A stretch of 64,000 nt of DNA from Sphingobacterium sp. UGAL515B_05 (GCF_033097525.1 NZ_CP109907.1:5952001-6016000), one strand, 5' to 3'. Shown: positions 42,017-51,123, numbered from the stretch's first letter. Made by a program: numbers and translations. Notes: generated from the sequence alone by a model not told the origin.

Positions 42017-42947
42017 TTGTTAATTTATCAACAAAATAACCACTCACCTTTTCTTGTCGGTTACACATGTATATCAATATCGGATTTAGGACAAACATGT
42101 CAAAGAAAAAGTAAATCCAAGGCTGACCGATAAACAACCAAACAAATAGGAAAATCACTCGTGTATTGAACTGTACAATATTTGTATACTTCATCAATGG
42201 TTTATTCTGAGCTCTAAAATCGACCATCAGTTGTTTCGGTAATTCATCTTTATACCGATTTTTAACAATATGCAGCAGTTTTTGCAATTTTGGAGAAAGT
42301 TTTTCCTGGTTACGTGTATAGCCCATGTAGCCATTCAACACAAATTTGCTGAAAAAATTCTTGCGCCAAGACAACGCATCATAGTCAACTCTCAAATCAC
42401 GTGTATTGTCCAGCTCACTTCCAGCTTTACCTTTTATAAAATACAAATGTACATTACGATAATAATCAGCCATTGCCGACTGAAGCATATGCGATACACC
42501 TGCAAGTACACAGAATACCCATAGCCATTGTGGCCATCCTTCATTAATACTGCGTAAACAGATCGCAATATGAATAGAAGCAAACCAAAAATCTCCAGCA
42601 AAACCATCCAAAATACGACCGAAGCGACTTTTATTGTCCGTCATTCTTGCCAGCTGTCCATCAGCACTATCTAAAGAATTGGCAAAAACCAATAAAAGCA
42701 TGCCAATCACATTAATCCATAATGCAGGATAATAGAATAAAATACCCGCCGCAACGCCAAAGAAAATACTAATAATTGTCACAGCGTTGGGTGTAATACC
42801 GATTTTAGCACAGACTTGGGCGATGCGATAACCTATAGGTCGATAAAACCAAATATCAATTCGCTCTTCTGTATCATTAGATTTTAAAGATTGTTCGAAT
42901 GCACTCAAATTATCTTCTTCGATTACATTAACTTGTTCTTTCTGCAT
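41997..42947 (-). CDS. CDP-alcohol phosphatidyltransferase (probable inositol lipid synthase)
   Basis: 316 residues. The diagnostic D-x2-D-G-x2-A-R-x8-G-x3-D-x3-D motif is intact in SADGQLARMTDNKSR and the following FGRILDGFAGD. Several membrane helices surround it, and a soluble N-terminus of about 50 residues precedes it. Such enzymes join a CDP-activated group to an alcohol; between ino1, a nucleotidyltransferase and a flippase it probably makes phosphatidylinositol (phosphate) or a related inositol lipid. ATG 42947 is chosen over a longer frame that would overlap the ATP-grasp gene heavily. Confidence 0.88.
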   Translation of the reverse strand: MQKEQVNVIEEDNLSAFEQSLKSNDTEERIDIWFYRPIGYRIAQVCAKIGITPNAVTIISIFFGVAAGILFYYPALWINVIGMLLLVFANSLDSADGQLARMTDNKSRFGRILDGFAGDFWFASIHIAICLRSINEGWPQWLWVFCVLAGVSHMLQSAMADYYRNVHLYFIKGKAGSELDNTRDLRVDYDALSWRKNFFSKFVLNGYMGYTRNQEKLSPKLQKLLHIVKNRYKDELPKQLMVDFRAQNKPLMKYTNIVQFNTRVIFLFVWLFIGQPWIYFFFDMFVLNPILIYMCNRQEKVSGYFVDKLTNDPTYG

Positions 42948-43821
42948 TGTGGTTCTTTTCAGTAAATTTATGGTAAACCATTTGAGCAATGGCCTCAGCG
43001 GCCTCTGCCCGACATGGCGCAAAACTTGGCCAGTCATTTAAGTCAATAATATGGAAGTCTCCATTTGCATCAATAATCACATCGCCGCCGTAGATATGTA
43101 CATCCAGGACCTCAGCAGCACGATTAGCAACTTCTTTTAGATTGTCGAGATCAAAAGGAAAATGTACGACTTCGTCATTAATTTGTTCATACAAATCATA
43201 TTTGTGATGATTGTGTTCATATGGGTAGAAATAAAAGAAGAAATCCGTTCCCCGCACTGCATAAAACTTGAGTAAGTCTCCGGCAAGATGTTCAGAAATC
43301 ACAGCCTCTTTAATCCCACGAAGTGCATATTCATTCAAGATATGTTGCGCTTCTTTCAGACTAGCAGCAAAGGTAACATCTTCCTTATGAATCGCATGAA
43401 AATCGCCACGCTTGATCCATACACCCTTTCCTTTCAGTTTTTCGAAAATAGATTGAATATCTGCAACGGTAGAGATCACGATACTCTTCGGATAAGGAAC
43501 TCCACCTTCTAAAAGCTTAAGGGTCATATTTTTCCGAAAGCAATTTTCAATTCCAAATCCTGAATTCAAAACATTGATCCCATTATTTTGAAGAGATTGC
43601 AACTTTTTCACTAAAGTCTTCGTTCTCCCCATAGTCAGAATATTATCCTGCTTCACGGATGGTGAAGACAAAAATTCATCTTCATTACACACCTCCACCG
43701 AAGCACCTTTTTCAGTCAGTTTTAAAACTACTTCATTAAATATAGCGGCATCATTCCCCACATGGTTGGGTGAAAAGCGATTTTTTCGAGTTACGCCTAA
43801 AATAGAAATCATATCGCTCAT
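42928..43821 (-). CDS. ATP-grasp enzyme of the inositol-lipid cluster
   Basis: 297 residues. The middle contains ATP-binding lysines (KGKGVWIKRGDFHAIHKED, FRKNMTLKLL) and the end carries GGDVIIDANGDFHIIDLND followed by WPSF, the metal site of an ATP-grasp fold. Most amino-acid ligases have ExN here; DLN recalls the DIN of inositol 1,3,4-trisphosphate 5/6-kinases, which share this fold. It could be a ligase or an inositol-type kinase. It overlaps the next gene by 20 bases and starts 4 bases after the nucleotidyltransferase. ATG 43821 has GGAGG upstream. Confidence 0.82.
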   Translation of the reverse strand: MSDMISILGVTRKNRFSPNHVGNDAAIFNEVVLKLTEKGASVEVCNEDEFLSSPSVKQDNILTMGRTKTLVKKLQSLQNNGINVLNSGFGIENCFRKNMTLKLLEGGVPYPKSIVISTVADIQSIFEKLKGKGVWIKRGDFHAIHKEDVTFAASLKEAQHILNEYALRGIKEAVISEHLAGDLLKFYAVRGTDFFFYFYPYEHNHHKYDLYEQINDEVVHFPFDLDNLKEVANRAAEVLDVHIYGGDVIIDANGDFHIIDLNDWPSFAPCRAEAAEAIAQMVYHKFTEKNHNAERTS

Positions 43822-43825
43822 TTTA

Positions 43826-44536
43826 CTAACTAACCTCCTCACTCAAAAATTGTTCTGCGACGACACGATCTTTTAAATGATCAATATCGACTACCTTGTC
43901 AAATACAAATGCTTCTACTTGTAAATCGTTTTCCAATAAAGCACGCTGAAAATTACGCATTCTGGAATTACCTGCTTCAACGGAGCTTAATGCACAATCC
44001 ATAGCTGCTTTTCGGAAGCAATAAATTCCGCCAGAAACATACTTCGTTTCTGCGGTCGCTGTATCCAAAAAAGCTTCCACCCGAAGCTGTGAATTTGTGT
44101 TCACATAGAGTGGACTCTCATCGTCGACAAAAGGCGTGACTGCCATAAAAGCATCTGCATGTTGATGTTGCTGAAATGCTTCCAAATAGGTATGAAATTC
44201 GTGTGGTCTAAAAACCGTATCTGTTGTTGTCAGACAACAGGACGACCAATCGGGGTTATTTTTGACAAGCAAGGCAAAACTATGCAATGAACTTGCAGTA
44301 TCTTCCTCTATTAGCACAATAGATAATTCAAACGTTGTTTTTTCCAAAAACAATTTCAGCTCCGGAGATTGTTTATTGATGATAACATGAACTCTTTGCG
44401 CCCCTTCTTTAACAAACACGCGAATCAATCGCTCAATTAATGGAACTCCATGTAATGGTAGCAAGGGTTTCGGTAAATTAAATCCCTCTTTTCGCAATCG
44501 AGAACCTTCTCCCGCCGCTATAATTGCAAATTCCAT
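43826..44536 (-). CDS. Nucleotidyltransferase, probably inositol-1-phosphate cytidylyltransferase-like
   Basis: 236 residues, GT-A/Rossmann-like nucleotidyltransferase. The nucleotide loop is AIIAAGEGSRLRKEG followed by PKPLLPLHGVPLIERL, and a metal Asp is in CCLTTTDTVF. These make NDP-sugars or CDP-polyols. Directly after ino1 and before a CDP-alcohol transferase, the best guess is CTP:inositol-1-phosphate cytidylyltransferase, as in the archaeal di-inositol-phosphate pathway. The substrate is inference. ATG 44536 replaces a TTG five codons upstream. Confidence 0.82.
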   Translation of the reverse strand: MEFAIIAAGEGSRLRKEGFNLPKPLLPLHGVPLIERLIRVFVKEGAQRVHVIINKQSPELKLFLEKTTFELSIVLIEEDTASSLHSFALLVKNNPDWSSCCLTTTDTVFRPHEFHTYLEAFQQHQHADAFMAVTPFVDDESPLYVNTNSQLRVEAFLDTATAETKYVSGGIYCFRKAAMDCALSSVEAGNSRMRNFQRALLENDLQVEAFVFDKVVDIDHLKDRVVAEQFLSEEVS

Positions 44537-44661
44537 TTCTTTTAATTGCAAAATAAAATCATTTATAAAAAAGCAAAACCCCCGTCACTATCTCAGCGTT
44601 CGTAAGCGCAAAAGTCTACAGAGGGTTATATCACAAATCTTCAATATCGTAAAGATTTTGA

Positions 44662-44702
44662 AGAAAAAGGGGAAAAACTGTTTTTAAACAATTGTTTCCC
44701 CT
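44662..44702 (-). terminator. Terminator-like hairpin between ino1 and the nucleotidyltransferase
   Basis: On the minus strand AGGGGAAA pairs with TTTCCCCT with an extended imperfect inner stem, followed by TTTTT. It may lower expression of the downstream genes relative to ino1. Confidence 0.65.
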
Positions 44703-44718
44703 CTCTTATTAAGGTAGT

Positions 44719-46047
44719 TTATTGAATACTATCTACTAGCTCCTGGTAATAATCCAATCCCAAATGTGTGATTAAATCTTCACCCATAATGTGACGCAAT
44801 GTATTTTGCAATTTCATCAATTGTTTGAAGATATCGTGTTCAGGAGGTAATCCCGGAGCTGTTTGAGGAGATTTCAAGTAAAATGATAACCACTCTTGAA
44901 TACCCGACATACCCGCACGTTGAGCCAAATCAATAAACAAAGCCAAATCCAACGCAACCGGAGCTGCTAAAATTGAATCGCGACACAAGAAATTGATCTT
45001 AATCTGCATTTTGTAACCCAACCAACCGAAGATATCGATGTTATCCCAAGATTCTTTATTATCGCCGTGTGGAGGATAATAGTTGATACGTACTTTATGG
45101 TAAAGATCACCGTATAACTCAGGGTTCTTTTTCGCATCCAGAATTTCTTCCAATACCGATAATTTAGAGACCTCTTTTGTTTTGAAATTTTCAGGATCAT
45201 CTAATACTAATCCATCCCGGTTACCTAAGATATTCGTCGAAAACCAACCTTCAACACCCAAAGCTCTCGCTTGAAGACCAGGTGCAACAATTGTTTTCAT
45301 CAATGTTTGACCTGTTTTAAAATCTTTACCTGCAATTGCCACACCGTTTTCATGCGCCAACTCAACAATAGCTGGAACGTCACATGTTAAATTTGGTGCA
45401 CCATTTACATACGGAGCTCCCTCTTTCAATGCCGCATAACAATAGATCATGCTTGGTGGAATGCGTTGATCATCATTGTCTAATGCTTCCTCTAATTTAG
45501 CTAAAGTTGAAAAAGCTTCGTTTGTTTCAATATAACGCTCAGTAGATCCACACCATACCAATACAACACGATCTAATCCGTTTTTCTCTTTAAATTCACG
45601 AATATCACGTTGCACGGCATCTGCCAATTCACGGCGAGTTTTTTCAGATTTGATGTGCGTTCCGTCCAAATTTTTCACAAAATTACGGTCAAACACAGCT
45701 TTCATTGGTTGGATTGCCTCCAATTCGGCCTTAACAGCATCCAATTGGCCTTGCTCCAATACCTGTGCTTTTGATGCAGCCTCGTATACGTTATCCTCAT
45801 ATACGTCCCATCCACCAAAAACAACATCTTCCAATTTTGCTAAAGGGACGAAATCTTTAATTAATGGATTTCTGTTCTCAGTGCGTTTACCCAGACGGAT
45901 TCTGCTCAATTGAGAAACAGATCCGATTGGTTTTGAAAAACCTTTGTTTATAGATGCCACACCAGCGATTAATGTTGTAGCCACAGCACCTAATCCCGGA
46001 ATAAGAATACCCAATTTTCCATTGGCATCTTTCACTTGTTGTCCCAT
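44719..46047 (-). CDS. ino1: Myo-inositol-1-phosphate synthase
   Basis: 442 residues. The NAD-binding start is GILIPGLGAVATTLIAG; the conserved catalytic region is AGKDFKTGQTLMKT and YPPHGDNKESWDNIDI with GYKMQIKINFLCRDSILAAPV. The enzyme converts glucose-6-phosphate to inositol-1-phosphate. It is the first gene of the minus-strand cluster and supplies inositol phosphate for lipid synthesis. A long 5' region (46048-46684) precedes it. Confidence 0.96.
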   Translation of the reverse strand: MGQQVKDANGKLGILIPGLGAVATTLIAGVASINKGFSKPIGSVSQLSRIRLGKRTENRNPLIKDFVPLAKLEDVVFGGWDVYEDNVYEAASKAQVLEQGQLDAVKAELEAIQPMKAVFDRNFVKNLDGTHIKSEKTRRELADAVQRDIREFKEKNGLDRVVLVWCGSTERYIETNEAFSTLAKLEEALDNDDQRIPPSMIYCYAALKEGAPYVNGAPNLTCDVPAIVELAHENGVAIAGKDFKTGQTLMKTIVAPGLQARALGVEGWFSTNILGNRDGLVLDDPENFKTKEVSKLSVLEEILDAKKNPELYGDLYHKVRINYYPPHGDNKESWDNIDIFGWLGYKMQIKINFLCRDSILAAPVALDLALFIDLAQRAGMSGIQEWLSFYLKSPQTAPGLPPEHDIFKQLMKLQNTLRHIMGEDLITHLGLDYYQELVDSIQ

Positions 46048-46684
46048 ATTAATTCTATATACTTAAATTGTTATTTAATTGATGTATTATGATAAAATAA
46101 TTCTTAAAATTAGCTTAAAAAAACATATTTCATACCACCGCCCACTTAATTTATAAAATCGTGACAAATACCAATACAAACCCCATTCGAAACCTAAAGA
46201 AATAATCTGAAAATGAATTATTATTTAGTGTTCTACTAATCCATCTGATTGAAATTTAACGTTTTTAGCTAAAGCTGTTAACCCAAAAAATAATTCTCCT
46301 TAATTTTACTCAATATATTAAGATTCGAAAACTAATCCAAATTCCATCCAAAAAAAGTTTTTCTTTCTTAAAAATTGGTCAATTTTTCTTTTTCTATTCG
46401 CTATAAATATGACAATAAAATTGGAAAATGGTTTTGGTAGCACTAACTTTAGCCTAAAATCTAAATACAGGCAATGAATCTATCGTTCAATTTATAAACG
46501 AACAGCTGTTGATCCGCTCATTGTAGCTGGAGAAATGGTCTGCCAAACGATAACGCGATGACAAATTTAATTGTATCGCATAGCGCCTAAGGTGCATAAG
46601 AGTATCCATAGCATTGCAAAAACTGAAACCAAGTGTAAAATTATAATTTACACCAAAGAATGTACTGAACAAATAATTATCTGA
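46048..46684. other. 637-base divergent intergenic region (ino1 / CocE-like)
   Basis: No gene supported; a 61-codon minus-strand frame (46487-46672) lacks any ribosome-binding site or family resemblance. The sequence is very AT-rich with long A/T runs. A dyad GTGTAAA-7-TTTACAC lies at 46633-46653, about 30 bases before the CocE-like start, and could be a control site. No exact -33/-7 pair found. Confidence 0.45.
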
Positions 46685-48544
46685 ATGAAAAATACAATTT
46701 CGTGCCTAACTTTAGCGCTTTTAAGCGCAAGCCAGTTACATGCTCAAACAGCTGCCGACTCGGCTTATGTTAGAGATCATTATGAAAAGACCGAAGTAGC
46801 AATCCCCATGCGAGATGGGAAAAAATTATTTACTGCGATCTACAGTCCAAAAGACAAATCCAAGAAATATCCAGTTTTGCTCAATAGAACGCCCTACACG
46901 GTTTCTCCTTATGGACAGAACGAATACAAAAAAAGCTTGGGAAACTTTCCCCAAATGATGCATGATGGCTATATTTTCGTTTACCAGGATGTCCGTGGCA
47001 AGTGGATGAGCGAAGGTGATTTTGAAGATATACGTCCGACCACGTACAGCAAAGATAAAAAAGCAATCGATGAAAGTACGGATACCTATGATGCGCTTGA
47101 ATGGTTACAAAAAAATCTCAAAAACTATAATGGCAAAGCCGGGCTCTATGGGATTTCCTATCCAGGATTCTATTCTACCGTCGGATTGGTCAAAACACAC
47201 CCGAGCTTGAAGGCAGTCTCCCCACAGGCTCCCGTAACAGACTGGTATATCGGCGACGACTTCCACCATAATGGCGTATTGTTTCTTCAGGATGCATTTA
47301 CATTCATGTCAACCTTTGGTGTCCCTCGTCCAAAACCCATTACACCGGATCAATTTAAGGGCAAAATTCAGATTAAAGAAGCCGATAAATATAACTTTTT
47401 TGCAGAAGCAGGAACAGCACGGGAACTCAAAGAAAAATACTTTGGTGACTCCGTACAATTTTGGAATGACCTGTTTAAACATCCCGACTATGATGATTTT
47501 TGGAAATCGCGTGTGATCACCAATTCTTTACAGGAGGTAAAACCAGCTGTGATGGTGGTTGGTGGTTTCTTTGACGCGGAAGATGCTTATGGAACATTTA
47601 AGACCTACCGATCGATTGAGGATAAAAGCAAAAAAAACAACTCGATTTTAGTCGCGGGACCTTGGTATCATGGCGGCTGGGTTCGTGCAGAAGGAAACTA
47701 TTTAGGTGATATCCAATTTGAGAAAAAAACCAGTATTACTTATCAGGAACAATTTGAACAACCGTTTTTCAAATATTACCTAAAAGATGAAGGAAACTTC
47801 GCCCCTTCCGAAGCTAACATTTTTGTCTCAGGCAGCAACGAATGGAAACATTTCGAACAATGGCCGCCAAAAAATGTAGAGACAAAAAAACTATACTTCC
47901 AACCTCAGGGGAAACTTGGATTTGACAAAGTTCAACGTACAGACTCCTGGGATGAATATGTAACAGACCCTAATAAACCTGTTCCGCATCAAGGTGGGTT
48001 AATTCAAAACCGAACACGGGAGTATATGGTAGATGATCAACGTTTCGCGGCTAGTCGCCCTGATGTCATGGTTTATGAAACAGAACCGTTGACCGAGGAC
48101 CTGACGATAGTAGGCCCAATCAAAAACTTTCTCAAAGTCTCTTCAACAGGCACAGACGCGGACTATGTTGTCAAACTGATTGATGTATACCCGAACGATG
48201 CTGCAAGTTATCAAGGAAAAACAATGGCTGGATATCAAATGATGGTACGTGGTGAGATCATGGCGGGGAAATACCGAAATGGTTTCGATAAAGCGCAGGC
48301 CTTGACTCCAGGTATGGTCGAAAAGGTGAATTTTGAAATGCCAGACGTTGCGCATACCTTCAAAAAAGGACATCGCATTATGGTTCAGGTACAAAACTCA
48401 TGGTTTCCGCTGGCAGAACGAAATCCACAGGTATTTTTACCGTCTTATACAGCCACCAAAGCTGATTTCCGTAAAGCTACCCAACGTATTTTTCACGATG
48501 TGAACAATGCCACATACATCGAATTTTCTGTCCTCAAAGATTAA
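46685..48544 (+). CDS. CocE/NonD-family hydrolase (X-Pro dipeptidyl-peptidase S15 fold)
   Basis: 619 residues with a signal peptide (cut after LHAQ). The alpha/beta-hydrolase domain has nucleophile GLYGISYPGFYS, acid GGFFDAED and His in GPWYHGGWV; YQDVRGKWMSEG is a family hallmark. A C-terminal beta-sandwich (about 400-619) completes the S15 architecture. Relatives hydrolyse acyl esters such as cocaine, glutaryl-cephalosporins, or amino-acid esters. Periplasmic or secreted; substrate unknown. Single gene. Confidence 0.92.
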   Translation: MKNTISCLTLALLSASQLHAQTAADSAYVRDHYEKTEVAIPMRDGKKLFTAIYSPKDKSKKYPVLLNRTPYTVSPYGQNEYKKSLGNFPQMMHDGYIFVYQDVRGKWMSEGDFEDIRPTTYSKDKKAIDESTDTYDALEWLQKNLKNYNGKAGLYGISYPGFYSTVGLVKTHPSLKAVSPQAPVTDWYIGDDFHHNGVLFLQDAFTFMSTFGVPRPKPITPDQFKGKIQIKEADKYNFFAEAGTARELKEKYFGDSVQFWNDLFKHPDYDDFWKSRVITNSLQEVKPAVMVVGGFFDAEDAYGTFKTYRSIEDKSKKNNSILVAGPWYHGGWVRAEGNYLGDIQFEKKTSITYQEQFEQPFFKYYLKDEGNFAPSEANIFVSGSNEWKHFEQWPPKNVETKKLYFQPQGKLGFDKVQRTDSWDEYVTDPNKPVPHQGGLIQNRTREYMVDDQRFAASRPDVMVYETEPLTEDLTIVGPIKNFLKVSSTGTDADYVVKLIDVYPNDAASYQGKTMAGYQMMVRGEIMAGKYRNGFDKAQALTPGMVEKVNFEMPDVAHTFKKGHRIMVQVQNSWFPLAERNPQVFLPSYTATKADFRKATQRIFHDVNNATYIEFSVLKD

Positions 48545-48584
48545 CAGGTAAATTCGAAAGCCAGCGCTTAAGAGCTAACTGAAA

Positions 48585-48624
48585 AAGGCTACATCAGCTA
48601 AACACCTATGCCTGATGTAGCCTT
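48585..48624. terminator. Bidirectional terminator
   Basis: AAGGCTACATCAG and CTGATGTAGCCTT pair perfectly between the hydrolase and the MFS gene. Confidence 0.8.
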
Positions 48625-48628
48625 ATCT

Positions 48629-49837
48629 TTAATCTTCCGCTACATACTTATCTTCGCCGGCCTTCCATCCTGCAAACAATAAAAGTACGATACTCCCCGC
48701 CAAAAAGTAGAACGAGTAATTCCAGGTAGCATCTATTTCGTGCAGCCTACCAAAGACCGGCGGACCAAAAGCCGCAATAAAATAGCCAACAGACTGCGCC
48801 ATGCCCGATATTTTGATCGCATTTGCCGTTGATCTAGCTCGCAGGGTAAAGAAGAGAATAGACAAACTGAAAGACAGTCCATTGGAAAGTCCCAACAATA
48901 TGGCGGCAACATAAATTCCCTGAAGCTTGTAATGCCAGAATATAAAGATACTTCCAAGCATGCCTATCGCAACAGCAGTTGCCATTAAACGTTGATCCTT
49001 CATCCGATGAGCCAAAATAGGTCCGATGAACATAATGGGAATCATGGCAATTTGGATCAAAAACAGCAACCAGCCCGTATCCTCCTTTGGCATACCATAA
49101 TCGACCAATACTTTGGGCAACCAAGAAATCAAGCTGTAGTAAATCAGGGACTGAATACCCATGAATAGGCTGATATACCAGGCCAATCTAGACTTAAAGA
49201 TATGCCCGATTCCACTTGCCGCTTGTCTATTTTCAGTAGTACCTTGAGCTTTCTTTCGGCCTAAACCATCAAAAAAAACAACAATAAGGGATAACAAGGC
49301 TAAGATCACCCAAACACCCAGTGAGCCTTGCCACCCAAGACCGGTCCATTCACCCAATCGTAAACTAAAACCCGAAGCGAAAGCAGCAGTGAGATTCATT
49401 GCTACCGCAAAAATCCCTGTCATCAGCCCAATCTGCTTTGGAAAACTGGTTTTTATATAACCAGGTGTAACGACATTGCCCACACAGATCCCAAGTCCAA
49501 TTAAAAAAGATCCCACAAACAGCGTTGGCATATTGCCCCAGACCCGAAGCACAATCCCAACACTCAATAGCATTAAACCAAACAATAAAAAACGATGCAT
49601 GCCCAGTTTATGCGAATATCGACTTACTGCGACAGAACAGCTCGCAAACATAAAAAGGGGAATTGCCGTCAATAGGCTGCTTTGAAAGCTATTTAATTGT
49701 AAATCTTCACTGATTTGCCCCAGTACAGGGCCAACGGCTGTAATTGGCGACCGCAGATTGGTTGAGACCATAACAACAACTAATATGGATAACCAGGTCC
49801 AAGAAATAGCTGTGGATACTTTTATATTTTTTTTCAT
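48629..49837 (-). CDS. MFS transporter, CynX/NimT-like
   Basis: 402 residues with about twelve membrane helices. The N-terminal NLRSPITAVGPVLGQI and ICVGNVVTPGYIKTSFP match the CynX/NimT (cyanate/nitroimidazole) branch of the major facilitator superfamily. It probably exports a small molecule. It is divergent from an AraC regulator, a typical efflux-pump/regulator pair, with 89 bases between them. Confidence 0.9.
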   Translation of the reverse strand: MKKNIKVSTAISWTWLSILVVVMVSTNLRSPITAVGPVLGQISEDLQLNSFQSSLLTAIPLFMFASCSVAVSRYSHKLGMHRFLLFGLMLLSVGIVLRVWGNMPTLFVGSFLIGLGICVGNVVTPGYIKTSFPKQIGLMTGIFAVAMNLTAAFASGFSLRLGEWTGLGWQGSLGVWVILALLSLIVVFFDGLGRKKAQGTTENRQAASGIGHIFKSRLAWYISLFMGIQSLIYYSLISWLPKVLVDYGMPKEDTGWLLFLIQIAMIPIMFIGPILAHRMKDQRLMATAVAIGMLGSIFIFWHYKLQGIYVAAILLGLSNGLSFSLSILFFTLRARSTANAIKISGMAQSVGYFIAAFGPPVFGRLHEIDATWNYSFYFLAGSIVLLLFAGWKAGEDKYVAED

Positions 49838-49896
49838 AATAAAATCGCGCTATACATGTAATGATCGTTCGCAAAGATATACCTGAAATTTTAATT

Positions 49897-49904
49897 AAAT
49901 TTGC
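49897..49904 (+). promoter_or_regulatory. -7 promoter element of the AraC gene
   Basis: TAAATTTG matches TAnnTTTG about 22 bases before the ATG at 49927. Confidence 0.45.
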
Positions 49905-49926
49905 CATTAATTTAATTTAAAACGAC

Positions 49927-50721
49927 ATGGATCAAACAAATCATACATTGACAATTGAACGCATTCAGAAATCAACCTTTGTCTGGTTTGAAGAAAACTG
50001 GATACACGACAACGAGCTGCACAGTCATCGCAAAGGCCAGTTGATTTATGTCGAACAGGGTTTTCAATACCTTACCGTCGCAGGAAAAATGTATTTACTC
50101 CCCCAAAATCACGTTGCCTGGATTCCCTCTGGTGCATTACATAAAACCAACTCCCACTCTGAGCGCATCAAGCTTATGGTACTTTTTTTTGATACTCCAC
50201 AATTTGACAGCGCACAAGACCAGTTGTTTTTCAGTCAGGTGCAGCTATTTTCTGCGCCTAAAGTATTACGGGAAATGATTTTGTATTGTGAAAAATGGTC
50301 GAAATTGATTGAAGCAGATAAACATGAAAAAGTTTTCTTGGGTGCTTTACTCCATGAACTGCCCTATTTCGCCGCACAATTGCTCCAACTTGGGATCACC
50401 CTTCCTCAGGAGAATAGACTTCAAGCCGTCTTAAATCACCTACATGACCATTACACAGAAGCCTGCACCTTAGACGAGATTGCCCTGTTGTCCAATCTTT
50501 CGCTCCGAACTATTGAGCGCCTTTTTAAAAAGGAAACCGGAATGACACTTGCAAAATATCAGCAGTTACTCCGCATTATCAAGAGTTTGGAACTTCTTAG
50601 CACAAAACAATTCACCATCTCCCAAATTGCATATAAAGTCGGTTATAAAAGCGTACAAGCGTTTACCAATAGCTTTTATGCTGTAATGAAATATAGACCT
50701 TCGAGCTTCATGGTGGACTAG
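49927..50721 (+). CDS. AraC-family regulator (cupin + HTH)
   Basis: 264 residues. An N-terminal cupin (HSHRKGQLIYVEQGF, WIPSGALHKTN) senses a ligand; the C-terminal AraC domain has HTHs in CTLDEIALLSNLSLRTIERLF and FTISQIAYKVGYKSVQAFT. The compact form is common for efflux-linked AraC regulators. Divergent orientation suggests it controls the MFS gene next door. Ligand unknown. Confidence 0.9.
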   Translation: MDQTNHTLTIERIQKSTFVWFEENWIHDNELHSHRKGQLIYVEQGFQYLTVAGKMYLLPQNHVAWIPSGALHKTNSHSERIKLMVLFFDTPQFDSAQDQLFFSQVQLFSAPKVLREMILYCEKWSKLIEADKHEKVFLGALLHELPYFAAQLLQLGITLPQENRLQAVLNHLHDHYTEACTLDEIALLSNLSLRTIERLFKKETGMTLAKYQQLLRIIKSLELLSTKQFTISQIAYKVGYKSVQAFTNSFYAVMKYRPSSFMVD

Positions 50722-50798
50722 TTTCAGCACAGCTACAGGCAACTTGTAGCTGAACAGCCACAAAATCCAGAACGTTTTAAAAAAATAGTAATGAATAG

Positions 50799-50829
50799 TT
50801 GCACAGGTGTAATATTTACACTATCTTTG
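50799..50829 (+). promoter_or_regulatory. Promoter of the candidate small RNA
   Basis: TTG (50799-50801), 20 bases, then TATCTTTG (50822-50829): an exact Bacteroidota promoter. The spacer holds the dyad GTGTAA-TAT-TTACAC (50807-50821), a possible operator. Confidence 0.65.
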
Positions 50830-50834
50830 TATCA

Positions 50835-50901
50835 TCATAATTTAGGTTTATAATTGGTTATTTAAGGTTTTCATTCTCCCCGTTTGAAAACCTTTTTTTT
50901 T
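50835..50901 (+). ncRNA. Candidate small RNA or transcription attenuator
   Basis: The predicted start is about 6 bases after the -7 box. The transcript would be about 67 bases and end in a perfect 10-bp stem, AAGGTTTTCA (50864-50873) with TGAAAACCTT (50885-50894), followed by eight or nine Ts. No ORF fits inside. It is either an independent sRNA or an attenuated leader of the NYN gene 220 bases downstream. No known RNA family recognised. Confidence 0.5.
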
Positions 50902-51123
50902 CACCGCCCCTCAAATCATTTCACCGCTCTACAAACGTAATAAATCCCCCCTACACCCAAACAAAAGCAGCAGATAGCATGTTCTAAAAAATAGCATTCA
51001 AATTAATTCTAAAAAATTAAAGAAATTCTTTAACAATACTGTATTTTTAACAAATATATTCAGATCAGAAAGGTCACACGAATAGAAATGAGTTCAAATA
51101 TTGAAAAAATAATCTAAACATAT

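Larger units (their letters stand above)
50722..51123. other. 402-base intergenic region holding a candidate small RNA
   Basis: No ORF. A dyad CAGCTACA/TGTAGCTG (50727-50754) follows the AraC gene. A complete promoter (50799-50829) and a strong terminator hairpin (50864-50901) bracket about 70 bases. The remaining 220 bases before the NYN gene are A/T- and C-rich with no visible structure. Confidence 0.55.

Noticed and set aside
46487..46672. 61-codon minus-strand ORF before the CocE-like gene
   Set aside because: No ribosome-binding site, no recognisable domain, AT-rich intergenic setting.
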